Shown here one piece after another: positions 32,701 to 41,344 of a DNA stretch of 64,000 nucleotides. Every line of letters starts with the position of its first letter. Within the stretch, counting starts at the first letter, position 1. Where the stretch lies: positions 470,168 through 534,167 of the forward strand of contig CAJNDS010002109.1 of the NCBI GenBank assembly GCA_905221605.1, given 5' to 3'. Made by a program: the position numbers and the translations under genes. Under the pieces are notes generated by a model, which saw only the letters and a list, made by a program, of their open reading frames with translations, was not told the origin of the DNA and made no database searches. The stretch comes from Symbiodinium natans (taxonomy: Eukaryota; Sar; Dinophyceae; Suessiales; Symbiodiniaceae).

Positions 32701-33504
32701 AAAAACCCTAAACCCTATACCCCAAACCCTAAACCCCAAACCCTAAACCCTAAACCCCAAACCCTAAACCCTAAACCCCAAACCCTAAACCCCAAACCCT
32801 GAACCCCAAACCCTAAACCCTGGCAGACGACAGCCACGAGTTCAGCGCCCCGGGCAGATTGAAATGCCGGACCACTCTTCACCTCCGTGACATCCTGGGC
32901 TTGGGTTTAGGGTTTAGGGTTTAGGGTTTAGGGTTCAGGGTTCAGGGTTCAGGGTTCAGGGTTCAGGGTTCAGGGTTCAGGGTTCAGGGTTTAGGGTTTA
33001 GGGTTTAGGGTTTAGGGTTTAGGGCTTAGGGTTTAGGGTTTAGGGTTTACGGTTTAGGGTTGGGCTTAGGGTTTAGGGTTTAGGGGGTTAGGGTTCAGGG
33101 TTCGGGGTTTAGGGATGTAGCGGTCCAGGAGCTTTTGAGGTGACCGGCTCTTCGCGCTGAAAAGGGTCGTAAGTTTGAGGTCATAGGGTTGATCTTGTGG
33201 CCACCAATCCTAGACCAAGAAAGCTAGGGAGGGAAATTGATGGGTCGGATCGGTCGGATAAGACGGGTTAGGGTTAGGGGGTTCGGGGTTCTCAATGACT
33301 GGCAGCCGGTGTCCTGAAAATCTCCTAGAGTCTCGAACCCTAAGCACGGCCGTTACCGTTCCGTGAAAAAATGCTCGGCAGATGGGACATGGGGTCAAGA
33401 ACTCATCCCACAAAAAACTTACACCTCTAAACCCGAAACCCTAAACCCTATACGCCTCACCAAGCGGCCCCACAGCCGATGATGCCCCAGCCGACCTTTG
33501 CCAT
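25549..33504 (-). CDS. Gfo/Idh/MocA-family NAD(P)-dependent oxidoreductase, 16 exons, complete
   Basis: ATG at 33504-33502, TAA at 25551-25549. Exons (plus-strand coordinates, 5' to 3'): 33504-33469, 32894-32832, 32655-32575, 32126-32104, 31640-31556, 30992-30933, 30328-30225, 29743-29703, 28874-28778, 28608-28539, 28436-28399, 27783-27693, 27329-27213, 26406-26356, 25788-25701, 25610-25549. They sum to 1107 bases with all phases agreeing, giving 368 residues, a normal length for the family. Donors are GT 6, GC 4, GA 5; all acceptors are AG, 14 of 15 followed by G. The product should be a cytosolic enzyme that oxidises or reduces a sugar-like or dihydrodiol substrate with NAD(P); the substrate cannot be told. 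The junction after exon 4 has alternatives. Confidence 0.88.
25603..25712. repeat. 20-base direct repeat bounding intron 15
   Basis: GGCGTCTCCTCGGCCGCCGT occurs at 25603-25622 and again, identical, at 25693-25712. Between them are 70 bases of TTTAGGG and TTCAGGG units. The repeat is coding sequence (YGGRGDA) present at both exon edges; only one copy is kept after splicing. Confidence 0.9.
25796..25982. mobile_element. MITE family 1, copy 3, with CCCTAAA units inside
   Basis: Left CTTGGAGGTTCACGGGTACT, right CATGAACCTCCCAGTG. Three CCCTAAA units sit just inside the left arm. It lies in intron 14 of the oxidoreductase gene. Confidence 0.75.
26032..26112. mobile_element. MITE family 2, copy 3, shortened
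   Basis: TTGGGATGTTCCCCCTTCTA at the left and GGGGGAACAT at the right; the right arm is partly lost. Nine bases separate it from the next element. Confidence 0.65.
26121..26267. mobile_element. MITE family 1, copy 4
   Basis: TACTTGGAGGTTCCTGGTAC at the left and GTACCATGAACCTCCAAGT at the right; one of the best preserved copies. In intron 14 of the oxidoreductase gene. Confidence 0.85.
26553..26602. repeat. TA microsatellite
   Basis: (TA)n with a short interruption; flanked by related ATA-rich sequence from 26440. Confidence 0.9.
26603..26901 (+). other. Open frame inside an intron of the opposite-strand gene
   Basis: A plus-strand frame reads GAEQFVGCRFHPYMGHSRIW and LLRLVAEGGFKYLGQGIHKG to a TGA. 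It lies within intron 13 of the oxidoreductase gene and is poor in telomere-type repeats. It could be a remnant of an inserted element. No family recognised. Confidence 0.25.
27395..27433. repeat. 39-base poly-C run
   Basis: The longest homopolymer in the window, in intron 12 of the oxidoreductase gene, next to a TTTAGGG array. Confidence 0.9.
27564..28060. repeat. CCCTAAA and TTTAGGG arrays flanking exon 12
   Basis: CCCTAAA block at 27564-27650 and TTTAGGG block with many variants at 27787-28050. The 91-base exon 12 (27693-27783) lies between arrays of opposite orientation. Confidence 0.9.
28257..28311. mobile_element. MITE family 1, left end only
   Basis: TACTTGGAGGTTCATGGTAC is intact, then the element stops in a CCCTAAA array. 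In intron 11 of the oxidoreductase gene. Confidence 0.7.
28888..28965. repeat. ATT-rich microsatellite
   Basis: TATTATTATTAC-type repeats in intron 8, just upstream of exon 9. The AT content contrasts sharply with the rest. Confidence 0.85.
30225..33504 (-). CDS. N-terminal Rossmann half of the oxidoreductase (exons 1-7)
   Basis: Residues 6-21 read WGIIGCGDVTEVKSGP, with the G-x-G-x-x-x dinucleotide-binding motif split across intron 1. Exon 3 gives VMRRDAEKAKDYAKRHGVAR. Exons 4 and 5 give DLLADPNV and TAVYIATPPGSRLEIAKKVA, the strand before the active site. Exon 6 supplies the family EKP motif at residues 97-99 (EKPMARSLTESLQ), with Lys98 as the expected catalytic lysine. Exon 7 reads SPLFVAYYRRAYPRFARLRE. 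All key residues are present. Confidence 0.88.
31252..31328 (+). repeat. GATGAT-rich tract with an acidic open frame
   Basis: On the plus strand this reads DDDDYEDYYDYGDDDSDGE then TGA. It lies in intron 5 of the minus-strand oxidoreductase. More likely a trinucleotide-rich tract than an exon. Confidence 0.4.
31680..31786. mobile_element. MITE family 2, copy 4
   Basis: CTCCCTTATACTAACAGTCC at the left and GACTGTTAGTATGAGGGGGA at the right. In intron 4 of the oxidoreductase gene, 40 bases upstream of exon 5. Confidence 0.8.
32432..32528. mobile_element. MITE-like element with TTTGGAGTA ends, copy 2
   Basis: Same ends and core as the element at 9222-9388, but a single internal unit. In intron 3 of the oxidoreductase gene. 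Confidence 0.55.
32717..33110. repeat. CCCTAAA block and long TTTAGGG/TTCAGGG block around exon 2
   Basis: 32717-32820 is CCCTAAA/CCCCAAA; 32905-33110 is TTTAGGG with a run of eight TTCAGGG units. Exon 2 (32832-32894) sits between them. Confidence 0.9.
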
Positions 33505-33839
33505 GGCGGTCGGCCGATCCCCCGGACGCAAGGACTGGATCAGCGTTTGGAATTGTTTGCTTGAGGTGTAAGGTTTGGGGTTTAGGGTTTAGGGCATATT
33601 GAGGCTCCAGTGTTTCAGGTTTATTAAGGATACAGGGCTTTTAAAGCTCCTCAGGGTGTTTAGGGACTTTGTAAAGCTTTCTTTCGGGTTTAGGGCCATA
33701 TTAGGGCTTCAGAAGGGTTCAGGGCATTAAAAGGGGCATAGAGGGGTTTGGCTGAAAAAGGGCTTTGGGGGGTGAGGAGCGTGGTGTTTGGTGTGCCGGG
33801 GACTAGGGTTCAGGGTTCAGGGTTTAGGATTCGGGGGGG

Positions 33840-33935
33840 AAGAATTGCTTGCCGGTTGAGCACGGAGGTTGCAAAGTCTCGTGTGTGCGTGGCCTCTCGC
33901 TTGATGACCGCGGCTGCCACGTGTCTCGCATAATC
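33840..33935 (-). CDS. Exon-like island, strand uncertain
   Basis: The minus strand reads ARHVAAAVIKREATHTRDFA and SVLNRQAILP, which is protein-like; the plus strand is open too. It lies upstream of the oxidoreductase start and would belong to another gene. Confidence 0.3.
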
Positions 33936-33978
33936 TTAGCACTACTACAGCAACCCTAAACCCTACGCCCTAAATCTC

Positions 33979-36060
33979 GAACGAGGTGCATTGGCACACC
34001 TAGTGCGGGGGCACATTGAACTAGACTGTGCACTTTTGAAGAAGTTGATGATGGTAGATGATCTAGAGCCCAATATTGAGGCCCCCCCCCATGCCCCCAT
34101 TGATCAAAGGCAGGAAACTTAAGCACCCTCAAACCTAAGCACGAAACCCTGGGGCTACTAAGCGAAGTGACATCAAGACTGCTTCAACCAAGGAAGCCCC
34201 TCAACGGCAAAAACCGCTGAATTCCCCTAGGCCCTAATCCCTAAACCATAAACCCTGAACCCGAAACCCTCAACCCTGAACCCTCAGCCGCAAAGGCCTC
34301 CAGGAGAAGAGGCTCTGGTTCAAGGCTAACGCCTTCCCAAGGATTCAGGAGGCTTCCAGAATTCTGATTTCGTTGTTGGAACAGACTGAAACCCTAAACC
34401 CTAGACCCTAAACTCAGGGCCTAGGCCGCCCCCCTACAGAAGGGGGGCGGCGCTTAAGCGCTGCGGCCCCCTGCCCCCCCCCCTTAACCTGGCCCCCCTG
34501 GCCCCCCTCGGCCCCCCCCGGCCCCCCCTCCCCTGGCCCCCCTTTAGCCCCCTCCTCCTGACCCTGCAAACCTCTAAAACCTCTCCTTCCCCACGCAGCT
34601 GAGAATCTAGCCTCAAACCTTTCCCTTGGCTGAAAGTGGCCATCGGTGACGGAAAGGTTTTTTTTGAAAGTAAGCGAGTGTCATGAGCTTAGCCCTAATT
34701 AAACCCTAAAAGGAATAGGTTTGGGTGGTTTTGCCGCCTCAGACGGCATGGGGTGGGAGACAAGTATTAGATGGCCCTCCACAATCGGGCCAGAACCGCT
34801 CTTCGCACCTGACGAGGCATTCGAGCCGCTGCTGCATCCAAACCTTCACAGCATCTACGCCCTATCACAGCAAACCCTAAACCCTACCCTAAACCCTAAA
34901 CCCTAAACCCTATAAACCCTGAACCCTAAACCCCAAACCCTAAATGGTTACTTCTCTAAAAGATGGTCCCTTTGTAGGTCCTTACTATAAGGCGGCCCCT
35001 GTTTTGTAGGGTACCGAAAAAGGGACCCTAATTTAGAGAACTCACCAAATTGGGACTTAGACTGAGAGTTTAACTAAGATGTATATTACCAAACCCGGAC
35101 CAGGACCCCAAAAACGGAAGGGAAGGCATGCCAAAACCTCAAGCAAACTACGAGTACCATAGGGCCTAAAACAATTAGAACAGGTTTTTTTTTTTGGGGG
35201 GGGGGTATCAAAGTACAGTTATAATGGAACCATAAGGGAGTATTACTAGTCATGATTCCGACCTCTATATCGCTACTCTTGGGTCCTTGGATAGACACAG
35301 CTAGTCCACATCAAAGTCGACAGCACTCCTGCTAACCACTGAAACTTCCCAAACGAGGCTTCGGATCGCAGGACCTTAGGCGCTTAAGTGCCTCGCCTGA
35401 GTCCTGCATTCTCTTTAAACTAAGCCCCGCACAAGCAACAATCACCAGCCCCAAACCCTACCCAAAGGCTCCAAAAACTGCCGCCCGCGCTGCCCGCCTG
35501 ACAACGGCGTGTGCTCTCGAACCAGGCGGCTACGAAGCCTGCGATTGCAGGCACAGCGGGTGCAGGAGTTCCACTTGGGATCAAAGAACCCTAACCCCCC
35601 AAACCTACAGTACACTCCAAGAAGCTGGAACATCTTTATCCCCATCCCGAAAAGGTATAAAAAAGGGAATCCCAGCTCTAATCATCCTTAAAACATGCTC
35701 CAACTTTCTGGAGTTTACTGCAAACTCCTAAACCGCAGGTAGTATAGCATCCCAAGAGTTGACTGGCCTGGATGCCCCTCCACGGACGGAGGCGCTAAAC
35801 ACTCCCTTGGGATGGCTCTCAACCCGAAAAAAGGCTCTCCCAATCAGGTTTGGGGCTTCGGGCTTAGGGTTAGGGTTTCGGGTTTGTGTCAAGCACCGAC
35901 AAATGTGTCACAATCAGGCTCCCAGAGCCAAGCAATGGCGGGACGTAAAATGCACTTTTCCGAGACTAGGTGCCTCAAAGCCCAATGCAGAATGGGATTT
36001 GGAGTATCTGATTCCATGATGGTGCTACTGGTGGAGCCACTGAACTACTCCGACAGTTGA
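33979..36060 (+). CDS. Exon-island cluster, unrecognised plus-strand gene
   Basis: 33979-34122 reads ERGALAHLVRGHIELDCALL and MMVDDLEPNIEAP; 34289-34390 reads RKGLQEKRLWFKANAFPRIQ and EASRILISLLEQT; 34727-34873 reads GWETSIRWPSTIGPEPLFAP and HPNLHSIYALSQQ; 35090-35163 reads PKNGREGMPKPQANYEYHRA; 35509-35691 is basic (RRLRSLRLQAQRVQEFHLGS); 35900-36060 is open in two frames (one ends MVLLVEPLNYSDS). With the oxidoreductase starting at 33504 on the other strand, the two genes would be divergent. No family recognised. Confidence 0.45.
34430..34560. repeat. C-rich imperfect repeat
   Basis: GGCCCCCCTGGCCCCCC-type units. Long frames across it are composition artefacts. Confidence 0.7.
34948..35049. 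mobile_element. Dispersed inverted-repeat element, family 3, copy 1
   Basis: ATGGTCCCTTTGTAGGTCCT near the left and AAAAAGGGACCCTAATTTAG near the right. Related copies at 37256-37358 and 42640-42757 share the GGTCCCTTTTGGGG(G)TCCTTA core. Confidence 0.55.
35160..35265. mobile_element. Dispersed element, family 4, copy 1
   Basis: Holds a T/G run followed by AAGTACAGTTATAATGGAACC and ATAAGGGAGTA. Related copies lie at 58233-58330, and in the other orientation at 59130-59222 and 61733-61875. Confidence 0.55.
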
Positions 36061-37255
36061 TGCCCAACAAAGCAGCCCAGATGTGTGATCATACCCTACG
36101 ATCCCTCAAAAAACAGCCCTGCAGTGCTTATGGCTACAGGCACCCAAAACCCTAAACCCTCGTACTCATCGGTTTTCACGGTGCCCCCACCCCCCGCCCC
36201 TCCCCTCACCCTAAGCCCCAACGGATCCCCATTGAACCCTTAAGCCTTAAATACCCCAAAAATGTGGGACTTGGGTTTTGGGCTTGGGGGCACACCCTAC
36301 ACACTAAACACTCAATCCTGAATCCCTAACCCCCCCTCCCCCCCAAACAACGCGCAGGTTGTGGCCTTCTCTTTGATTCCACCCGGTCCTCCAAGGCTCT
36401 GGGTGGTTTAGGGCCTATAGGGTTTAGGGTGGGTTAGGTGCCTCTGGGTTTAGGATTTAGGGTTGTTTAGGGTTAGGGCCGAAACTGCTTAGGGTTTAGG
36501 GGCTTTGCGCTTTTAGAGGCTTAGGGAGCTCAGGGGCTAATAGAGGTTTAGAGGTTAGGGGTTTGTTCTTATTGGGCTTTGAGTTTCCGAGGGGTTTTCG
36601 GGAGGGTCCTTGTACCAGAAAACGGTTTGAGCAGGGCCCCCGAGTTACCGGGATGTGGAGCTCACAACGCTTAGTGGGGTTGAGGGAGGAGGGGGGAAGC
36701 AGGGGATTAAGGGCTGTAGGGTCCCTATGCCACACCCTAAACCCTTAGCACCTTAGGACTTAAGTATTTCGGGGTGTTAACCCGCCACGAAACAAAATTA
36801 GGCCTGGGGGTTGAGCGTCTTACCCTAAACCCTAAACTCCTAATCCTAAATCCTAAATCATGGGGCGTTGTCACTTCTTCCTTTGGTGCCACATAGGGTT
36901 TAGGGTTTTGGGGGCTGAGGGCTGCCACACAAACAGAGGCGTTTCGTTAGCTTAGGGTTTGGGGTTTGGGGTTTAGGGTTGAGGGTTTGGGGTTTAGGGT
37001 TTAGGGTTTAGGGTTTGGGGTTTGGGGTTTGTGGTTTAGGGTTTGGGGTTTAGGGCTTAGGGTTCCGAAACACATGTCGAGGCTCAGCCAGCTCAACCAG
37101 GTGCTCCAGGCGGGCCACCATCTGTGCAGACAGGTTTGGGGTTTAGGTTTAGGGTTTAGTGTTTAGGGTTTAAGGTTTAGGGTTTAGGGTTTAAGGTTTA
37201 GGGTTCAGGGTTTGGATGGTGCTGCCCCTCACATGTATTTACCATGAGTAGGACA
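36061..37255. other. Repeat-rich stretch with weak islands
   Basis: Short plus-strand island after CGCAG at 36350-36403 (VVAFSLIPPGPPRLWV). A both-strand island at 37066-37130: minus reads VARLEHLVELAEPRHVF with a CTGCACAG acceptor, plus reads SRLSQLNQVLQAGHHLC. TTTAGGG/TTTGGGG block at 36950-37060. Confidence 0.4.
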
Positions 37256-37358
37256 TCTCATGACCTACTATATGGTGAGGTCTCCAGATTAGGGTCCCTT
37301 CTTTTGGGTACCCTAAATAAGATAGGCCGCCTCATAATAAGGACCCCCCAAAAGGACC
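37256..37358. mobile_element. Dispersed inverted-repeat element, family 3, copy 2
   Basis: Shares the GGTCCCTTTTGGGG(G)TCCTTA core on the complementary strand, with the copies at 34948 and 42640. Confidence 0.5.
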
Positions 37359-37393
37359 ATCATGCAAAGAAATCACCATAGAATCCTAGTTTA

Positions 37394-37555
37394 GTTGACT
37401 GCCACGGTACGTGGTGGAATCGAAGCCGAAGCAGATGCAGATGGCAAGATGGCATTAGTAGTACCCCTAAATCCTTGTCTTCAATTTGAACAAAGGCTTT
37501 TGGTCGTTTCTTGTCATCGATCCAAGCACGAGCCAACATCCAAGAAATGTTAGTG
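37394..37555 (-). CDS. Exon island, unrecognised minus-strand gene
   Basis: The minus strand reads NISWMLARAWIDDKKRPKAF, then VQIEDKDLGVLLMPSCHLHL and RLRFHHVPWQST, free of repeats and of stops. Among the clearest single islands in the window, but no family is recognised. Confidence 0.5.
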
Positions 37556-37831
37556 TAGGGTTTATGTAGGGTTTAGGGTTTAGGGTGTAGGGTGTAGGGT
37601 TGAGGGTTTTAGGGTTTAGGGTTTAGTGTTTAATGTAGGGTTTAAGGTTCGGGTTTGGGTCCCAGACGAACCCTTAACCCTGACTTAGCACCTACACCCC
37701 CAGAATCCTAGCAGACGTTCTCAAGCCTCAACAAGCCTCCCAAACTTAGGTGCTGAGCTCCCTTGAAGAAAAAAGGGCTCAGCTTTGGGTCCGTTAGGTT
37801 TTAAGGGGGTTTTCTTTGTGCGACCCCGCAA

Positions 37832-37932
37832 TTGGGATGTTTCCAATTATACTAACAGTCCTTCATGGGAATTGTGAAAGAGAGTACTATAATCCCTGTT
37901 AAGGACTGTTAGTATAAGGGGGAACATCCCAA
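37832..37932. mobile_element. MITE family 2, copy 5, well preserved
   Basis: TTGGGATGTTTCCAATTATA at the left; GGACTGTTAGTATAAGGGGG then AACATCCCAA at the right. A partial second right end (AAGGATGTAAGGGGGA) follows at 37955. Confidence 0.85.
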
Positions 37933-37999
37933 CCCTAAGCCCTAAACCCTAAACCCTATTAAGGATGTAAGGGGGACCCATCCAGCACCTAAGGGAAAA

Positions 38000-40322
38000 A
38001 ACCGCCTCTAGAGGGATGTCCAGGCTGCCGTTGGCAGGCCTCAGTTTTTCTGCCCGGAGGATAAGGGTTTAGGGTTGAGGGTTTAGGGTTTAGGGCTTAG
38101 GGTTTAGGGTTTTGGTTGACAAGAGGCTGTGGGATATAGTAAGGGGGCCCCTCCTTGTAGGCCTCCTAAAGTACTACTTCGGGGAAGGGATTGTCCATAC
38201 CTATACTCACCCTACTCTCCCATATTAAAAGCACCACTTGTGCCGATGCCCTAGGTCCTCGCTCTATTTTGGGCGCTGAAATAAATTCTGCGTTTGCGGC
38301 TTCGGGTCTAGGGTTTTCGGTGCAGCGTCTCCTCTCAGGGGGGGGGGGGTGTCTCCTTGGAAGCCCTTTTGACTTAGCTCAGGGTTATGGGGGGATGATT
38401 AGAGGGTTTCCAGGGGATACTAAGAAGGCTGACTTGGTCAAAAAGAGCTCCGAAGTAGGGCTTCGGGTTCAGGGCTCTTTCCGAAGCTGGCCATTTGGAG
38501 ATTACTAAACCCTTTCAATCCTGAACTTTACTCTTCGGAGTTTGGGGTGCATAGGTTTAGGAGCCCAACCCACGAAACTTTGAACTTCGGAGTTTGGCAT
38601 ACCGAGCTTGGGAGGTTGCAGGCTTGCAAGGTCGAGGCGTCGAGGTCCAGAAGGCCAGAAAGCTATTTTAACCCTGAAGCCCTTAAAGCCTCACCCTAAA
38701 TCCATTTGGGAGATTCCAAAAGTAGGAGTGCCTTTTTTATAAGGGAGTCCTACTACTCCCTTATTTACGTAAACCCCCTTTTGGGAGCTAAACCCTGAAC
38801 CCTCTACACCCTAACCCTAGGCCCTAAACCCCACTGCCAGCGAGGGGCAGCAAGCTTTGCAGCATGCGTCGCACTTGCAGCCTTTCTTGAAGGTTCATGG
38901 TACTTACTAACCAATTATAACTGTACTTATAACCCTACTTATATAGGGGTTATCCCAATTATAAGTAGGGTTATAAGTGCAGTTATAATTGGTTAGTATG
39001 TACCATGAACCTTAACCTTCAAGTTGAGCACGGGCCAAAAAAAACGAGCTCTACAGTGCAGGGGTCGTGGGTTTTGTAGGGCTCAAAAAGGTTGAATTGC
39101 AAACTTGGGCAGGAGCCCCCTCTAACCCTAAACCCGAAAACCCGAAAACCCTAAAACCCTAAAACCCTAAAACCCTAAAACCCTAAAACCCTAAGCACCC
39201 TAAAACCCTAATCACCCTAAAACCCTAATCACCCTAAACCCCTAAAACCCTAAAACCCTAAAACCCTAATCACCCTAATCACCCTAAACCCCCAAAACAC
39301 CCTAATCACCCTAAACCCCCAAAACACACACACCCCTAAAGCCCCTGAACCAAGGGCCACGGGTTGATTTAGGGCTTAGGGTTGGGGGCTCCGAGAGGCC
39401 CGCCTAAATCGGGGTTTAGGGTTTAGGGTTTAGGGTTTAGGGTTTAGGGTTTGGGGTTTGGGGTTTGGGGTTTGGGGTTTGGGGTTTGGGGTTTGGGGTT
39501 TGGGGTTTGGGGTTTGGGGTTTGGGGTTTGGGGTTTTGGGGTTTGGGGGTGCAGTCGGGTACCCCCCCCCCCCCCCCCCCACCTTGGGAAGTACCGGTCA
39601 TGTAGAGATATCAGCTCTCAGCGTTAGTTTCAATTCAATATCCCACCTGATAACTTTGGCGAACACAGTGCCCAGTCATCCTAGGATGGGCCCCATGCCT
39701 CTGAAACATATTCCTAGAAACGATCCTCTTGCAGGGCTTATAATAGGGTTTATAAGGTTCAACAGGTTTATAGGGTTCACAGGGTTTTGGGTTAGGAGTT
39801 AGGCTTAGGCTGTTGAGTCCAAGGCAAAGCTGCGAACTTATTTGAAGGCGCAAAGCTCTTCGTAGCCTTCCCCCGGAGGCCCAAAGCCCCAAACCCCTGA
39901 GGCTATTGGTTCTTACCCTAAACCCTAAACCCTGAGGGGGTTCAGGATTTAGGGCATAGGGTTCCAGTAATACGAGTTCCTTTTTGGGCGACCTACTGCA
40001 ACACCGGGCCCTACGTTTACGGGCCAAATAGAACAGAAAGCTCAAAAACGAGACCCTAAAGAGCTGAGGTCCTGAACCAGTAAAAACAAAAACGCGCGGA
40101 GATTTCGGAAACTTGGCTTCCCGGCATTGGGGCTTAGGAACCCTGAGTCCCAAAACTGACACAAACCGAGAAAAGCGAGACCGTACTTGGATGTTCATGC
40201 GACTAACTAAACTACCACTGTACTCAAAACGCACTTATGTGCGTTATAAGCACCCCCTCCAATCTGAGGCCAAAGGCGATGGCAAGGCCGAGCCATTTTT
40301 CGGCGGCCTCAGTCGCCCTAAA
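38000..40322 (-). CDS. Exon-island cluster, unrecognised minus-strand gene
   Basis: Minus-strand islands: 40275-40322 (TEAAEKWLGLAIAFGL), 39843-39895 (PPGEGYEELCAFK), 39613-39690 (VFAKVIRWDIELKLTLRADI), 38830-38882 (Cys-rich GCKCDACCKACCP), 38585-38655 (KIAFWPSGPRRLDLASLQPP), 38204-38310 (AANAEFISAPKIERGPRASA then QVVLLIWESR before a GTGAGT donor) and 38003-38065 (LRAEKLRPANGSLDIPLEA). With the island at 37394-37555 they may form one gene. The plus strand is also open in 38191-38508. Confidence 0.4.
38886..39024. mobile_element. MITE family 1, copy 6
   Basis: CTTGAAGGTTCATGGTACTT at the left, ATGTACCATGAACCTTAACC then TTCAAG at the right. Strongly palindromic interior (AACCAATTATAACTG / CAGTTATAATTGGTT). 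Confidence 0.8.
39119..39580. repeat. CCCTAAAA variants, long TTTGGGG array, poly-C run
   Basis: 39130-39340 holds eight-base CCCTAAAA units and CACCCTAAT variants. 39416-39548 begins as TTTAGGG and becomes about a dozen TTTGGGG units. A poly-C run follows at 39561-39580. The frame across it gives only GFGVWGL repeats. Confidence 0.9.
40185..40262. mobile_element. MITE family 1, decayed copy
   Basis: TACTTGGATGTTCATGCGAC at the left, no right end. Confidence 0.5.
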
Positions 40323-40699
40323 CCCTAAGCCCTAAAGGCCCTAAAAGGCAATGGCCCTAGACCCTACACCCCAAGCTCCAAAAACCTAAGCCAGAATCTA
40401 CTATTTGCTACAGAGCCCCCAAAACGTATAGAAAGACCTTCTTTACAAGGGAAATCTGGGACTATTATCCTTCATTGTTAAGCGCCTTAGGCCCGAAACC
40501 CCGAAACCCTGAAGGTCCTAAATCCTAACCCCTAACCCCTAAACCCTAAACCCCAAGGATCCCTATGTACATTGCTTTATTGATGGGTAGCGGGCTCTTT
40601 GGGTATATTGCGCGCCTGCATCTTACGGTTTCTTCGTAAGGAAGTTGGGAGTTAGGTAGCTTCTTTTATCATCACCCTTGAACAGGGGGGATATAAGAC

Positions 40700-41240
40700 A
40701 GCTTATCCCCTCATTCCATGTTAAGATCTAGTGGGCTCTTCGGGGCCTCCACTACGGCACATTCCTGCCAAAACCGTGCAGTTTTGGCTCAACGCAATCG
40801 AGGATTTCGGGTTGATACCCTAAACCCGAAACCCTAAGCCCTAAACCCTAAACCCTACACCCTAGACCCAAGAGTAAACTAGCAAAACAAGCAATATGGG
40901 CCGGGTCCTAGTTGCCTGGTTGCTGAGTTCATAAGCCCCCAAAGAGTGTATACTTTCAGTTTTATCGGGGGATTACAGTATCCCAAAAAGTGTATAACAT
41001 GCACTCACTCAGTCACTCAGCTACTAAGGTTGAGGGTTCAAACTCTTCAGCCTTTTGAGACCGACCTTTCAGCCCGAAGTCGGACCATCGACATCCTAAA
41101 CCCTAAACCCTAAACCCTAAACCCTAAACCCTAAACCCTAAACCCGAAACCCTAAACCCTAAACCCTACGCCGTAAACCCTCGAACGCAAAGCAGAAGAC
41201 TTTGGAAGCTCTCTGCGCCTCAAAGAGCTGAGGTTGAGTG
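40700..41240 (+). CDS. Two exon-like islands, plus strand
   Basis: 40750-40818 reads RHIPAKTVQFWLNAIEDFGL; 41173-41238 reads LERKAEDFGSSLRLKELRLS. A CCCTAAA array (41097-41165) separates them from the 40923-41010 dispersed repeat. They face the minus-strand islands on either side, so they may be a separate small gene or misread strand. Confidence 0.35.
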
Positions 41241-41325
41241 GTTCAGGTTCTAAACCCTAAACCCTAAACCCTAAACCCTAAACCCTAAACCCTAAACCCT
41301 AAACCCTAAACCCTAAACCCTAAAC
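41097..41325. repeat. Two CCCTAAA arrays
   Basis: 41097-41165 and 41254-41325, each of seven to eleven clean units, with one coding-like island between. Confidence 0.9.
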
Positions 41326-41344
41326 TAATTACAGCTCCGATTTC

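Noticed and set aside
34434-34643. Gly/Arg-rich minus-strand frame resembling an RNA-binding RGG domain
   Set aside because: Comes from a C-rich imperfect repeat; no splice edges or conserved neighbours.
39458-39802. Open frame of 114 codons starting GFGVWGL repeats
   Set aside because: The first third is a TTTGGGG array; only a short later part could be coding and its strand is unclear.
39635-40234. 199-codon minus-strand open frame
   Set aside because: Contains repeat-derived peptide (NPKP, GLGFRV) and crosses unrelated islands; no support as a single exon.
41010-41060. GAGGGTTCAAACTC, resembling a tRNA T-loop
   Set aside because: No matching acceptor stem or anticodon arm upstream within tRNA distance.
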